Below, in pieces: positions 44,888 through 54,152 of a stretch of 64,000 nt of DNA. The notes beneath the pieces are model-generated. The model did no database searches, was not told where the DNA came from, and worked only from the letters and a program-made list of their open reading frames with translations. The stretch lies in assembly GCF_014698305.1 (NCBI RefSeq), contig NZ_JACJST010000002.1, positions 186,001 to 250,000 on the forward strand, read 5' to 3'. The DNA comes from Anabaena lutea FACHB-196. Its GTDB lineage: Bacteria; Cyanobacteriota; Cyanobacteriia; Cyanobacteriales; Nostocaceae. A program made the position numbers and the translations under genes. Each line of letters begins with the position of its first letter. The first letter of the stretch is position 1.

Positions 44888-45637
44888 TTATTTCAGAGCC
44901 AATGCAGATACTTTATTTTTACTATCTGCTGATTTTGGAAATTCATCCCATGTTCTTCCATCGAGTTCTCTACCAAATTTTTTCTTTTGAACTCCTCCCC
45001 ATTGTTTAAAGAAAAATGGCACATTCGCTTCAATACATTGTTCTCTAATATCCCGTACCCATTCAATATTCATAGGACGAGCGCCTATACCAGATTCTCC
45101 ACCAACAATAACCCAATGTAAATTATCCAAGGAAAGTTTTAAAGAACCTAAAAGCGGCTCACAAGATAAAAATCTAATTTTTGCAGGAATTTCTTTTAAA
45201 ATCTCGCTTCTCCATATCCAAGCCTGTGATTCTACACTGACTCCAGCCCAAACATTATGAGGCCATTTCTTGAGTATTTTAGATATTTCCAACATCCTTT
45301 CTGGACGCTTAGTTAAGAGTTGAAATTGATGCCAATGCGCTTCTTCCATAACATTAAAAACCTTGATGATGAATTCTTCTGTAATTTCATCAAGGAATAA
45401 ATCACTCATGGAATTAACAAATATTATGCGAGGTTTTTTCCATGAAAGAGGCATTGTTATTCTTTCATCCCAAGATTTTACATCAAAACCTTGTTCATAA
45501 GGATGGCCAGGAATACCACGCCACCGTTCTGCAAAACGTTCTGCGTAACAATTCTGACAACCAGGGCTAATTTTATGACAGCCAGTGGTGGGATTCCATG
45601 TCGCTTCAGTCCATTCTATTGTTGAAGATACCGACAT
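44888..45637 (-). CDS. DUF5131 / phage Gp37-Gp68 family protein (three-Cys motif)
   Basis: A 249-residue protein with the family start IEWTEATWNPTTGC and the three-Cys motif C-x6-C-x2-C (GCHKISPGCQNCYAERFAER, about 18-37). Later motifs are FVNSMSDLFLDEI (about 72-84), QLLTKRPERM, VWAGVSVES, FLSCEPLLG and WVIVGGESG. The Cys cluster and the barrel-like motif order resemble radical-SAM-type proteins. The family occurs in phages and mobile islands and its reaction is unknown. It lies 43 bp downstream of tcmP, its usual genomic partner. All three Cys are intact. Confidence 0.85.
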   Translation of the reverse strand: MSVSSTIEWTEATWNPTTGCHKISPGCQNCYAERFAERWRGIPGHPYEQGFDVKSWDERITMPLSWKKPRIIFVNSMSDLFLDEITEEFIIKVFNVMEEAHWHQFQLLTKRPERMLEISKILKKWPHNVWAGVSVESQAWIWRSEILKEIPAKIRFLSCEPLLGSLKLSLDNLHWVIVGGESGIGARPMNIEWVRDIREQCIEANVPFFFKQWGGVQKKKFGRELDGRTWDEFPKSADSKNKVSALALK

Positions 45638-45680
45638 ATAATTTTACTCAATAAAAAACTTACGGTTTATTGTATTAGTA

Positions 45681-46967
45681 TTATTTTACTACTCTAATGA
45701 AATTTTCCAAAGTTAATTTACCACTTGCACCCAATTCTTTAGGTTCAATGATTTTTTCTTCATATAACTTTAGAAATATTTCTCTATATTTTTTCCTATT
45801 TAAGTAACCAATATTACCAATTTCAAGAATAATCAGAGTTATAGCGTTGTCTAAAGTCATCCAATCTTGATTTTTACTGCGTAAAATATCAATTATTTGA
45901 GGTTTAATGGTGGAAATACGTTCATTATTTTGACGTTCCCACTCTTGAGACATAAATTTATGATACTTACCACTTTTATCATCTTGATAAAACAGTAATT
46001 CATTTTCCTGATACACAAAATCATTTAAAAAGACACCTAAAGCTTTTTGAGGATGGTTACTACCAACTACAATATGATACTGCGGTCTAGTATCATTATA
46101 TTGCTCATTTATTTCAAAACTAGCTACTCCATTAAAACTACTATTTTTTTGTAATCTATCTTTGAAGTATTCAAGCGCCCATCTTTCAAATTTTTGCTCT
46201 TTTTGCTCTTCTTGTTGATATTCAAGCCATTTTGGTTTCCATTCTAAATCTGATTTATCACCTAGAAGTTTAGTTAGATGTTGTGTATATGTTTCCGCAG
46301 TTTTCTGTTTCTTAGAATCTTTATAATTCTCTTTATAGAATCCTGCATTGCGAGCGACTGCGCGATTATGAAAGAGTAAGAATAATTCCCCTTTATTTTT
46401 ACTCACATAATCAGCTATAGAACAGATTTGCTCAAAAGTAACTCCTTGAACTCCAAAAGCATCCAGAAAAAATAATGTTGGATAGTTTTTTAATTCATTC
46501 ATAATTTGAACTAATGCTTTATCAAATCTTTGATAATCATAAATCTTATATGATAATCCCTCACCTATTAAACTACAGTTAATATTGAGTTTTTGGTTAC
46601 GTTCTTTATCTTCTTCAGTAAAAAAGCATCTTAATGTAACACGCTCTTCAAGTTCAAATATTTTGGCTAATTTAAGAGCTATGAGAGGTGAACCATCAGT
46701 ATCTAAAAAATCAGTTTTATATCTTTTCCAAAATTCTGATTTATCTACAAAATTCTCAATGCCAATTCCTTCATCATATTTACCTTCTCCTGCAAAACCA
46801 TCAACATAGTTAAGATACTTTGATTGGAAGCCTTGGCTACCGCCTAAGGTATAACAGAAGGTTTGTATATACCTGAGCATGATCCGATGTTTGGCAGCCG
46901 TCCATGTTCTTTTCCGATTGAAATATTCTGGTTCGTCACTAAATAGAGATAGTTGTTTTACAGACAT
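45681..46967 (-). CDS. tcmP: Three-Cys-motif partner protein TcmP
   Basis: A 428-residue protein of the TcmP family, named for its association with three-Cys-motif (DUF5131) proteins. The N-terminal part has KHRIMLRYIQTF and YVDGFAGEGKY (about 52-62), a methyltransferase-like Gly-rich turn. FFLDAFGVQGVTFEQI (about 165-180) matches the acidic second strand motif, and a winged-helix-like C-terminal part is at about 340-428. Activity is unknown; a nucleic-acid modification role is inferred from the fold. Codons are AT-rich compared with core neighbours, in keeping with transfer. The gene is intact. Confidence 0.85.
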   Translation of the reverse strand: MSVKQLSLFSDEPEYFNRKRTWTAAKHRIMLRYIQTFCYTLGGSQGFQSKYLNYVDGFAGEGKYDEGIGIENFVDKSEFWKRYKTDFLDTDGSPLIALKLAKIFELEERVTLRCFFTEEDKERNQKLNINCSLIGEGLSYKIYDYQRFDKALVQIMNELKNYPTLFFLDAFGVQGVTFEQICSIADYVSKNKGELFLLFHNRAVARNAGFYKENYKDSKKQKTAETYTQHLTKLLGDKSDLEWKPKWLEYQQEEQKEQKFERWALEYFKDRLQKNSSFNGVASFEINEQYNDTRPQYHIVVGSNHPQKALGVFLNDFVYQENELLFYQDDKSGKYHKFMSQEWERQNNERISTIKPQIIDILRSKNQDWMTLDNAITLIILEIGNIGYLNRKKYREIFLKLYEEKIIEPKELGASGKLTLENFIRVVK

Positions 46968-47124
46968 TGCTAACCTCCAATAACTAAATAAAACATTTAA
47001 TGGCTATATTCTAGATTAGCAAATGCCAGCAAAATTTGTAAAAAATATAACAATTCACGACGAGGTTTAATTTTTAGTAAAAAAATTTGTCTAATTTTAC
47101 CTGTTCGAGAAAAAATTAAGTATT

Positions 47125-47180
47125 GTAGGGTGCGTATGGCTTCGCCACGCAAGTTAGAGGATGAAATCTTTAACGCACCT
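47125..47180. repeat. GTAGGGTGCGT palindromic repeat with internal insert
   Basis: GTAGGGTGCG at the left and AACGCACCTTAC at the right are the ends of the palindrome also seen at 33593-33625. Here about 30 bp, including a GGCTTCGCC hairpin and CACGCAAG, separate the arms. The element may mark the outer edge of the accessory islet. Confidence 0.6.
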
Positions 47181-47212
47181 TACAAATTGGAGATTTTTTA
47201 AATTAAAAGTCT

Positions 47213-47641
47213 CTAAGGAACAAGAACACTCCTGAGTTCTTGCACGTGCGGTTTATAGACAAACCAAGTTTGAACACTGTCAATGTTCTGTTCACATGGG
47301 AGTGGTTTTTCAAATGTAACTTCCCAATAGTCGGAGAGGCGTTCGGTGTTACCTTGAGGACGAGCCGGCGCGTTTTGAATCTGTCTTCTAATAGAAGTCA
47401 CAAAAAATTTATCATTTCGTTTAACTGGGCATTTTTCGTCAGATGTTATGTCTTTTGATTGTTTAAACCAGTTTTCTCGCAGCTTGAAACTAGTACCAGA
47501 AACAGCATTAACTCTTAAAATACGGATTACAGGAGTAGTTTGAGAAGAAACGGTATCGGGATTCACTACACCAACTCCACACACTATGGACAGAAATACG
47601 AGTAATTGTTGAGGGCGCAATCTAATGTTACTAATTTCCAT
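47213..47641 (-). CDS. Small exported protein of unknown function
   Basis: A 142-residue protein. Residues about 10-33 form a signal peptide (LLVFLSIVCGVGVVNP, cleavage near SSQ). The mature part is beta-rich with VIRILRVNAVSGTSFKLRENWFKQS and YWEVTFEKPLPCEQNIDSVQTWFVY, and two Cys that could bond in the periplasm. No family is recognised. It diverges from the TerC-like gene across 248 bp in which no manganese riboswitch was seen. Confidence 0.65.
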   Translation of the reverse strand: MEISNIRLRPQQLLVFLSIVCGVGVVNPDTVSSQTTPVIRILRVNAVSGTSFKLRENWFKQSKDITSDEKCPVKRNDKFFVTSIRRQIQNAPARPQGNTERLSDYWEVTFEKPLPCEQNIDSVQTWFVYKPHVQELRSVLVP

Positions 47642-47889
47642 GTTGATTTGCCTGAGTGTTTAGTTTGACGTTAAATGTTAATAGCACCATTTTTGCATAA
47701 ATTACGTTTCTAGTTCTATAGTCAGAAAGTGCAGTATTTTTTTATACGGAAATTAATTGAGCTCGATGCACTACCTTCAAAATGTGCCATAAATACGTTA
47801 AAATAGATAAACGTAGCAGTTTATTGCCCGTTCTATATTAAATTAGCTATTCCTGTTAAGTTTAAATTTTCCCTGTTTGAGAAATTGGA

Positions 47890-48636
47890 ATGTTAGACCA
47901 AATTTTTAATTACCTGAACTTTCATTTCAGTGTAGAAGCCTCTATAGTCCTGTTAATCTTGGTATTCTTAGAGGCGGTGTTATCGGCTGATAATGCGATC
48001 GCTCTGGCGGCAATTGCCCAAGGACTAGAAGACAAAAAACTAGAACGTCAGGCGCTAAACATTGGTTTAGTCTTCGCTTATGTACTCCGAATTACCCTAT
48101 TGCTGACAGCTACTTGGGTACAAAAATTCTGGCAATTTGAATTATTGGGTGCTGTTTACCTACTGTGGCTAGTATTCCAACACTTTACATCACAAGAAGA
48201 CGAGGAAAATCATCATCACGGACCACGGTTTAATTCTCTGTGGCAGGCTATACCCGTGATTGCCTTTACAGATTTGGCGTTTTCCTTAGATAGTGTGACA
48301 ACAGCGATCGCAGTATCTCAAGAAATGTGGTTGGTAATTACCGGAACCACAATTGGTATTGTCACCCTCAGATTTATGGCCGGATTATTTATCCGCTGGT
48401 TAGATGAATATGAAAATTTAGAAGATGCTGGCTATATCACGGTGGCATTTGTGGGTTTACGGTTGTTGTTGAGAGTCATCAATGATGATTTAGTCCCACC
48501 CCAATGGATCATGATTAGTGCGATCGCCATTATTTTAACCTGGGGATTTTCCAAACGCACTGCCATACCTGCTTCCAACGAAGTCATCTCATTACCCGCA
48601 GAGGCTAAGGAGCCGGAAAAGAGCGAAGTTGTATAA
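47890..48636 (+). CDS. TerC/YkoY-family integral membrane protein
   Basis: A 248-residue membrane protein with about seven helices and the two TerC repeats: LVFLEAVLSADNAIALAAI (about 22-40) and VIAFTDLAFSLDSVTTAIAVS (about 120-140), each with conserved acidic and Asn/Ser residues. A His-rich EENHHHGPRF loop lies between them. TerC/YkoY proteins export metals, Mn2+ in several bacteria, and aid metalation of exported proteins. The substrate here is inferred. It is followed directly by a G-rich low-complexity tract and converges with ndk. Confidence 0.85.
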   Translation: MLDQIFNYLNFHFSVEASIVLLILVFLEAVLSADNAIALAAIAQGLEDKKLERQALNIGLVFAYVLRITLLLTATWVQKFWQFELLGAVYLLWLVFQHFTSQEDEENHHHGPRFNSLWQAIPVIAFTDLAFSLDSVTTAIAVSQEMWLVITGTTIGIVTLRFMAGLFIRWLDEYENLEDAGYITVAFVGLRLLLRVINDDLVPPQWIMISAIAIILTWGFSKRTAIPASNEVISLPAEAKEPEKSEVV

Positions 48637-48639
48637 GAG

Positions 48640-48790
48640 GCAGAGGGGCAGGGTGCAGGGGGCAGGGTGTAGGGTGCAGGGGGCAGGGGGCAGAGGGCGT
48701 AGGGTGCAGGAGGTAATTATTTCTCACCATCTCCCCATCTCCCCATCTCCCCATCTCCCCATCTCCCCATCTCCGCGTCTCCCCATAACC
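48640..48790. repeat. G-rich tract and CCCCATCT octamer repeat
   Basis: 48640-48715 is a purine run of GGGGCAGGGTGCAGG-type units. 48731-48790 holds about six tandem CCCCATCT units and degenerate copies. Together they could fold back on each other and separate the convergent TerC and ndk genes. The frame that crosses this block is low-complexity and not called a gene. Confidence 0.85.
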
Positions 48791-48809
48791 CCATCACCTC
48801 AATCCCTAA

Positions 48810-49259
48810 TTACTCATGCAACCAAGGAGTTAAGTGAGGTTGCCAAGCTACTAATTCTTCATCCTTGAACCACAGCGCAATTTCCTTTTGTGCCGTTTCT
48901 GGAGCATCAGAACCGTGGATCAGGTTGCGACCAACGTTAATGCCCAAATCGCCGCGAATCGTTCCTGGTTCTGCGTTTAAAGGGTTTGTGGCACCAATGA
49001 TTTTTCTGGCAGAAGCAATCACACCATCACCTTCCCAGACCATAGCAACAACGGGGCCAGAAGTGATAAATTCTACTAAACCAGGAAAAAATGGTCTTTC
49101 CCGGTGAACATCGTAGTGTTGTTCAGCTAATTCTCGGCTGACTTTCTGAAATTTCAAGCCAATGAGGGTAAAACCTTTAGTTTCAAACCGACCAATAATC
49201 TCACTTACTAGTCCGCGCTGTACACCATCAGGCTTGATTGCTAAAAATGTGCGTTCCAA
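48810..49259 (-). CDS. ndk: Nucleoside diphosphate kinase
   Basis: A 149-residue enzyme that balances nucleoside triphosphates by passing phosphate from ATP to NDPs through a phosphohistidine. The start [17 protein letters not shown] is characteristic. [20 protein letters not shown] (about 112-131) contains the active His, and the Lys near 9 and RPFF..LV motifs are present. Length is exactly that of the family. It converges with the TerC-like gene. Confidence 0.96.
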   Translation of the reverse strand: MERTFLAIKPDGVQRGLVSEIIGRFETKGFTLIGLKFQKVSRELAEQHYDVHRERPFFPGLVEFITSGPVVAMVWEGDGVIASARKIIGATNPLNAEPGTIRGDLGINVGRNLIHGSDAPETAQKEIALWFKDEELVAWQPHLTPWLHE

Positions 49260-49610
49260 AGCTATCTCCCAAAACTTAATAAAGTTTTTATGCGTTAATT
49301 GTCAGTTGTTTATATGTCTTTTGTCTAGTAGTTCCAGAAAATTCCGATTTTGACTCTAATAGAATTCAGGAGTTAAGCAGTTTATCAGTTCAGGATTTCT
49401 TCAGTTGATCATCAACACAGAAGCCGCCCAAATTCCTGAAAATTTGATGATTTGGCAAAAATGGTATTCGCTGCTGTTGTTGGTTCATTCTGATACTTAA
49501 ACTCCTTAACTGATTCTTAACAATCAAAAATTCTTACTGAGTGTAGATCGGTTTCTAGATGAATGAGTTAAATTGTTAATTCGTGGGCGAAAAACAGAGG
49601 TCAGGAAGAA
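49260..49610. other. Intergenic region between ndk and speA
   Basis: About 351 bp between divergent genes, AT-rich, with no repeat run. AGGAAGAA just before ATG 49611 is a good Shine-Dalgarno for speA. No operator was recognised. Confidence 0.45.
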
Positions 49611-51623
49611 ATGGGTGTGGAATCAACCGCTGATGAGATTGTGAAAATGCCTCCCAACGGGCATAAATCGGAATTAAAAAGCCAGAAACACAAAAAACTG
49701 CTAGCACCGAGTACAAATACAGAAGATTTACCTCGTACTTGGAAAATTGAAGACAGCGAAGACCTTTATCGAATTGAAGGTTGGGGAAAGCCTTATTTTT
49801 CCATCAATGCTGCTGGTCATGTTACAGTTTCTCCCAAGGGAGATCGTGGTGGTTCTCTCGACTTGTTTGAACTAGTCAATTCTTTAAAGCAGCGTAATTT
49901 GGGACTTCCCATGTTAATTCGCTTTTCCGATATTTTAGAAGATCGGATTGAGCGGTTGAACGCTTGTTTTGCTAAAGCGATCGCTCGTTATAATTATCCT
50001 GGTGTTTATCGTGGTGTGTTTCCCGTTAAATGCAACCAGGAACGTCACTTGATTGAAGATTTGGTGCGTTTTGGCAAACCACATCAATTTGGGCTAGAAG
50101 CCGGTTCTAAGCCAGAATTAATGATTGCTCTGGCTTTGCTAGATACCCCAGGAGCTTTGTTAGTTTGCAATGGCTACAAAGACCGAGAATACATTGAAAC
50201 AGCAATGTTATCCCAAAGGCTAGGACAAATACCAATTATTGTCATAGAACAGATTGAAGAAGTCGATTTGGTGATTGCAGCTAACCGTCAATTGGGAATT
50301 AAGCCGATTTTAGGGATACGAGCTAAACTCAGTACCCAAGGAATGGGACGTTGGGGAACTTCCACCGGCGATCGCGCTAAATTTGGATTAACAATTCCAG
50401 AAATAATGGAAGCAGTTGATAAGTTACGAGAAGCTGACTTACTCGATTCTTTGCAGTTGCTGCACTTCCATATCGGTTCACAAATTTCCGCCATTAATGT
50501 GATTAAAGATGCCATCCAAGAAGCCAGCCGCATCTATGTAGAGTTGGCGATGCTGGGGGCAGATATGAAATATCTGGATGTTGGTGGTGGATTAGGTGTA
50601 GACTATGACGGTTCTCAAACCAACTTCTACGCCTCAAAAAATTATAATATGCAAAACTATGCCAACGATATCGTGGCAGAGTTAAAAGATACCTGTGCAG
50701 AACGGCAAATAGCCGTACCTACACTGATTAGCGAAAGTGGCAGAGCGATCGCTTCCCATCAATCTGTTCTCATCTTTGATGTTCTCAGCACTAGCGATGT
50801 CCCCCTTGAACTTCCAGAACCTCCACAAGAGGGAGAATCGCCAATTATTAATTACCTTTGGGAAACCTACCAATCCATCAACCAAGAGAACTATCAGGAG
50901 TTTTACCACGACGCTGCACAATTTAAAGAAGAAGCCATTAGCCGCTTTAACTTAGGAATTTTGCGCCTCAAAGAACGTGCTAAAGCCGAGCGTCTTTACT
51001 GGGCTTGTTGTCAAAAAATTCTTAAAATCACCAGACAGCAGGAATACGTACCTGATGAATTGGAAGACCTAGAAAAAATTATGGCTTCCATCTATTACAT
51101 CAATCTCTCTGTGTTTCAATCAGCACCTGATTGTTGGGCAATTGATCAACTATTTCCGATTATGCCCATACATAAGCTAGATGAAGAACCAACACAGCGA
51201 GGAATTTTAGCAGACTTGACTTGTGATAGTGATGGTAAAATTGACCGTTTTATCGACTTGCGTGATGTCAAATCCGTTCTAGAACTGCACAAATTCGTGC
51301 CTGGAGAACCATATTATATGGGAATGTTCCTCAATGGAGCTTACCAGGAAATCATGGGCAATTTACATAACCTCTTTGGTGACACCAACGCCGTTCACAT
51401 CCAATTAACCCCCAAAGGCTACCAGATTGAACACGTCGTCAAGGGAGATACCATGAGTGAAGTAGTTAGCTACGTGCAGTACGACTCAGAGGATATGGTA
51501 GAAAACATCCGCCAGCGTTGTGAGAAAGCCTTGGAAGAAAAACGCATTACCCTAGCTGAATCTCAGAGATTGTTACAAACCTATGAACAAAGTCTCAGAA
51601 GATACACGTATTTGAATAGTTAG
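49611..51623 (+). CDS. speA: Biosynthetic arginine decarboxylase
   Basis: A 670-residue PLP enzyme that converts arginine to agmatine for polyamine synthesis and arginine catabolism. The PLP-Lys lies in VYRGVFPVKCNQERHLIEDL (about 137-156), the glycine motif in LDVGGGLGVDYDG (about 324-336), and the substrate motif TCDSDGKIDRFI (about 542-553). KFVPGEPYYMGMFLNGAYQEI (in pieces) and NLFGDTNAVH follow. Length and order match the SpeA family. A purine-rich Shine-Dalgarno precedes the ATG. Downstream is a heptamer tract shared with the convergent pyrophosphorylase gene. Confidence 0.95.
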   Translation: MGVESTADEIVKMPPNGHKSELKSQKHKKLLAPSTNTEDLPRTWKIEDSEDLYRIEGWGKPYFSINAAGHVTVSPKGDRGGSLDLFELVNSLKQRNLGLPMLIRFSDILEDRIERLNACFAKAIARYNYPGVYRGVFPVKCNQERHLIEDLVRFGKPHQFGLEAGSKPELMIALALLDTPGALLVCNGYKDREYIETAMLSQRLGQIPIIVIEQIEEVDLVIAANRQLGIKPILGIRAKLSTQGMGRWGTSTGDRAKFGLTIPEIMEAVDKLREADLLDSLQLLHFHIGSQISAINVIKDAIQEASRIYVELAMLGADMKYLDVGGGLGVDYDGSQTNFYASKNYNMQNYANDIVAELKDTCAERQIAVPTLISESGRAIASHQSVLIFDVLSTSDVPLELPEPPQEGESPIINYLWETYQSINQENYQEFYHDAAQFKEEAISRFNLGILRLKERAKAERLYWACCQKILKITRQQEYVPDELEDLEKIMASIYYINLSVFQSAPDCWAIDQLFPIMPIHKLDEEPTQRGILADLTCDSDGKIDRFIDLRDVKSVLELHKFVPGEPYYMGMFLNGAYQEIMGNLHNLFGDTNAVHIQLTPKGYQIEHVVKGDTMSEVVSYVQYDSEDMVENIRQRCEKALEEKRITLAESQRLLQTYEQSLRRYTYLNS

Positions 51624-51627
51624 AATC

Positions 51628-51705
51628 GGTAATTGGTAATTGGTGATTGGGAAGAGGTTATAGATAATTCTCCCCCACTACCCATTACCCATTACCCATT
51701 ACCTA
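51628..51705. repeat. TAATTGG and ATTACCC heptamer tracts
   Basis: TAATTGG units (51631-51650) and ATTACCC units (51677-51704) lie on either side of a short spacer between the convergent speA and NDP-sugar genes. The two are near complements and could form a long imperfect hairpin that ends both transcripts. Confidence 0.75.
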
Positions 51706-52872
51706 ATTAATATTTGTTCCCAACAATTCAGCGATCGCTTGGCGTTCTATGGGAGTATCAGAAGGTGGTGTTTGGCGAGCATCAGTAATCAGCCAGTCCA
51801 AAGCCGCAGCTTGGACATCAATGGCTGCTCCTGTTTTATCTACACAATAACGTCCAAATACCAGCTTATCTACCAAACGCACCCCTGGACCCAAGCGTGA
51901 CCATTCAAAAATCACACTATTGTCTACAGTTGCACCACTGCAAATCCAGCAATTGGGACCAATCATCGCCGGTCCAATTATTTTCGCTCCATCTTCAATT
52001 CTGGTCATACCGCCAATATAAACTGGCCCTGTAATATCCACCTTGTCCCAATTCACCGCTACATTTAGACCAGTGTAAATACCAGGAGCTATTTCATGAC
52101 CGGGAATTTGCACATTTTTGATTTCCCCTAGCAACACACCTCGAATCGCCCGCCAGTAATCTGGTACTTTACCAATATCTACCCATTCAAAATCCATGGG
52201 AATAGCATAGAAAGGCGCATTAATTTCCACAAGTTTTGGGAATAATTCACCACCAATGTCAAACTCTACCCCTGAAGGAATATAGTCAAACACCTCTGGC
52301 TCAAAAATGTAAATACCTGTGTTGATATTAGTACTGAGAGCTTCCTCTGTAGAGGGTTTTTCTTGGAAAGCTTTGACTCGATTATCTTCATCCGTTACAA
52401 CTACCCCATAGCTAGAGACTTCTTCTTGGGGGACAGACTTCGTAATAATAGTTGCAATTGCCCCCTTGGACTTATGCCACTTTACCGCCGCAGTTAAATC
52501 TAAATCAATCAAGGCATCGCCGCACAACACCACAAAAGTATCATCAAAAAATGGCGAAAAGTCTTGAATGCGTCGCATCCCTCCAGCCGAGCCGATTGCT
52601 TCCCCTACAAGTTTACCGTCATCATCAATTTTCCCTTCAAAAGAATAACCAATCTGCACACCAAACCGCTGACCATCACGGAAATAATTTTCTATTTCCT
52701 CAGCCAAATGGCTAACATTGACCATAATTTCGTCAAATCCATGTTGACGTAAAAGTTCTAGTAAAAATTCCATCACTGGTTTTTGCAGGATGGGAATCAT
52801 CGGTTTGGGAATGGTATAAGTAATAGGACGAACACGAGTACCCTTACCTGCTGCGAGAATCATCGCTTTCAT
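51703..52872 (-). CDS. NDP-sugar pyrophosphorylase (nucleotidyltransferase plus left-handed beta-helix)
   Basis: A 389-residue enzyme that joins a sugar-1-phosphate to a nucleotide. The N-terminal nucleotidyltransferase starts MKAMILAAGKGTRVRPIT, with KPMIPILQKPVMEF, LCGDALIDLDL and FEWVDIGKVPDYW. The C-terminal third (about 250-350) has hexapeptide repeats (IAPGIYTGLNVAVNW, VYIGGMTRIEDGAKIIGPAMIGPNCWI) forming a beta-helix. The family includes mannose-1-phosphate guanylyltransferases and glucose-1-phosphate uridylyl- or thymidylyltransferases; the nucleotide and sugar are not decided. There is no C-terminal mutase domain, unlike the longer cyanobacterial paralogues. Confidence 0.88.
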   Translation of the reverse strand: MKAMILAAGKGTRVRPITYTIPKPMIPILQKPVMEFLLELLRQHGFDEIMVNVSHLAEEIENYFRDGQRFGVQIGYSFEGKIDDDGKLVGEAIGSAGGMRRIQDFSPFFDDTFVVLCGDALIDLDLTAAVKWHKSKGAIATIITKSVPQEEVSSYGVVVTDEDNRVKAFQEKPSTEEALSTNINTGIYIFEPEVFDYIPSGVEFDIGGELFPKLVEINAPFYAIPMDFEWVDIGKVPDYWRAIRGVLLGEIKNVQIPGHEIAPGIYTGLNVAVNWDKVDITGPVYIGGMTRIEDGAKIIGPAMIGPNCWICSGATVDNSVIFEWSRLGPGVRLVDKLVFGRYCVDKTGAAIDVQAAALDWLITDARQTPPSDTPIERQAIAELLGTNIN

Positions 52873-53210
52873 AAGATTTTATTCCTCAACCCCAAGCCAG
52901 TTTACTTTCATCGAGTGATACTTAATCATCAGTTTTTATTTTGTTCTTTACTAAGGCTATAGCTAGATGATTAACCAGTTATCCTTTAAATTTAATCGGA
53001 TTCTGGGTTTTGCTGATACAAAAGTTCAGTAAATTCATATATAGCGTGTTTAAACAAGTTTACCTCTGATCATCTCCAGTGCCGCTACTTGCTGATCAAA
53101 AAATTCTCTGCATCAGAGTGCGGTTTCCTAATTATAAGTATTTAACCGGACGCGATAACTTGCCCATCTGGGTTGAAAACTACCACTAACTTTACCTCAA
53201 AGCGACGGGT
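52873..53210. other. Intergenic region between scpA and the NDP-sugar gene
   Basis: About 338 bp. It should hold the NDP-sugar gene promoter. No repeat run, hairpin with U-tract or known operator was recognised. Confidence 0.4.
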
Positions 53211-54026
53211 TTAAACCCCCATCTGAAATTCCCTGTTGCCTGTTGGTAAGCGAATTTTGATCTCCTGATAAAATTCTTCTTGAAATAGCTCTACCTTGGA
53301 TTGAGCCGACAGCAGTAGTAATGCCCAAAAAATGCTAACTAGGTGACTATGTTCTGAATTATGGGAATCGGCATTTCTATCTGGTTTTTTTGTCTGTATC
53401 CACAACTCCACAAGTTGTTCTAAATTCACATAATGTTCCTCTAAATTTAGCTCTCTTGCTGATAGATGCAACACCTGCTCCAGTTCTAGAGCTACTTCCG
53501 TCAGATTTTCTTGGTGAGCTAATTCTAGTGCCTCCCGCATGGTTCGCATACTAGGCTGACGCTTGGCACGGTGAGGCTTGCTGACCTTCTCTACCAGTTT
53601 CAGCTGGTTAGCCATAATCTGCAATTGCTTGACTAGTTCTTGTAGAGTCACGCGACGTTTTGCAGGTGGCATTGCCGCTGGACGGCGGCGCAAGTGTCGT
53701 TCTAATTGCAGACGATGAGCAGGATATGATACCCCATCTTCACCTTCAATCATTGCATCATCTATAATGTCTTCTTCAGTATTCTCTACTGTTGACAATT
53801 GCATTAAAGTATTGGCTTTAAATAAAACAAGCATTGATGCTGATAAAAAAGCCTGTCCAGATTGAGACAAGTCCGCTTCATAACCCCTGGCTGTTGCCTC
53901 TGGTGCCATTAGTTCTAAATAACGGTCAATCACTGAAATTACTTGTACATCCCAAGGGTCGATTTCCCCTTGTTCAGCTTGGTCAATCAGACGTGTAATT
54001 GTTTCTAATAGCTCCGCAGCATCCAT
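53211..54026 (-). CDS. scpA: Segregation and condensation protein A
   Basis: A 271-residue kleisin that bridges SMC and ScpB in chromosome condensation. N-terminal LLETITRLIDQAEQGEIDPWDVQVISVIDRYLELM (in pieces, about 5-40) is the SMC-binding helix region. ASMLVLFKANTLM follows, and the C-terminal winged-helix part has the family acidic core EDGVSYPAHRLQLERHLRRR and HSNLVSIFWALLLLSAQSKVELFQEEFYQEI-like end. ATG 54026 is chosen over TTG 54029. No scpB or smc lies nearby. Confidence 0.88.
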   Translation of the reverse strand: MDAAELLETITRLIDQAEQGEIDPWDVQVISVIDRYLELMAPEATARGYEADLSQSGQAFLSASMLVLFKANTLMQLSTVENTEEDIIDDAMIEGEDGVSYPAHRLQLERHLRRRPAAMPPAKRRVTLQELVKQLQIMANQLKLVEKVSKPHRAKRQPSMRTMREALELAHQENLTEVALELEQVLHLSARELNLEEHYVNLEQLVELWIQTKKPDRNADSHNSEHSHLVSIFWALLLLSAQSKVELFQEEFYQEIKIRLPTGNREFQMGV

Positions 54027-54109
54027 CAATTTTAGATTTAAGATTTGTCTTGTCCTTCAACAGAGAAGGTTTGTATTTACACAACTTTATTAAAACCTAC
54101 GAATTACGA

Positions 54110-54152
54110 ATTACGTTGGCGCAGCCTGCCGGAGGCACTATTACGAATTATT
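54110..54152. repeat. Third copy of the GTTGGCG...GCCTGCCGGAGGC composite repeat
   Basis: The 36-bp unit at 54115-54150 differs slightly from the copies at 3876-3912 and 3921-3957 (GGCGCAGCC for GGCGGTAGCC) and has the same ATTACGAATTA flanks. It lies between convergent-facing 3' and 5' regions of scpA and the AI-2E transporter gene. Confidence 0.75.

Noticed and set aside
47642-47889. yybP-ykoY manganese riboswitch before the TerC-like gene
   Set aside because: The leader lacks the conserved GGGGAGTA-type and CTACC-type segments.
48629-48868. Open frame of 79 codons across the G-rich/CCCCATCT block
   Set aside because: Translation is repeated Gly/Arg/Gln and then Ser/Pro/Leu/Ile units; it overlaps the ndk 3' end and only reflects repeat DNA.
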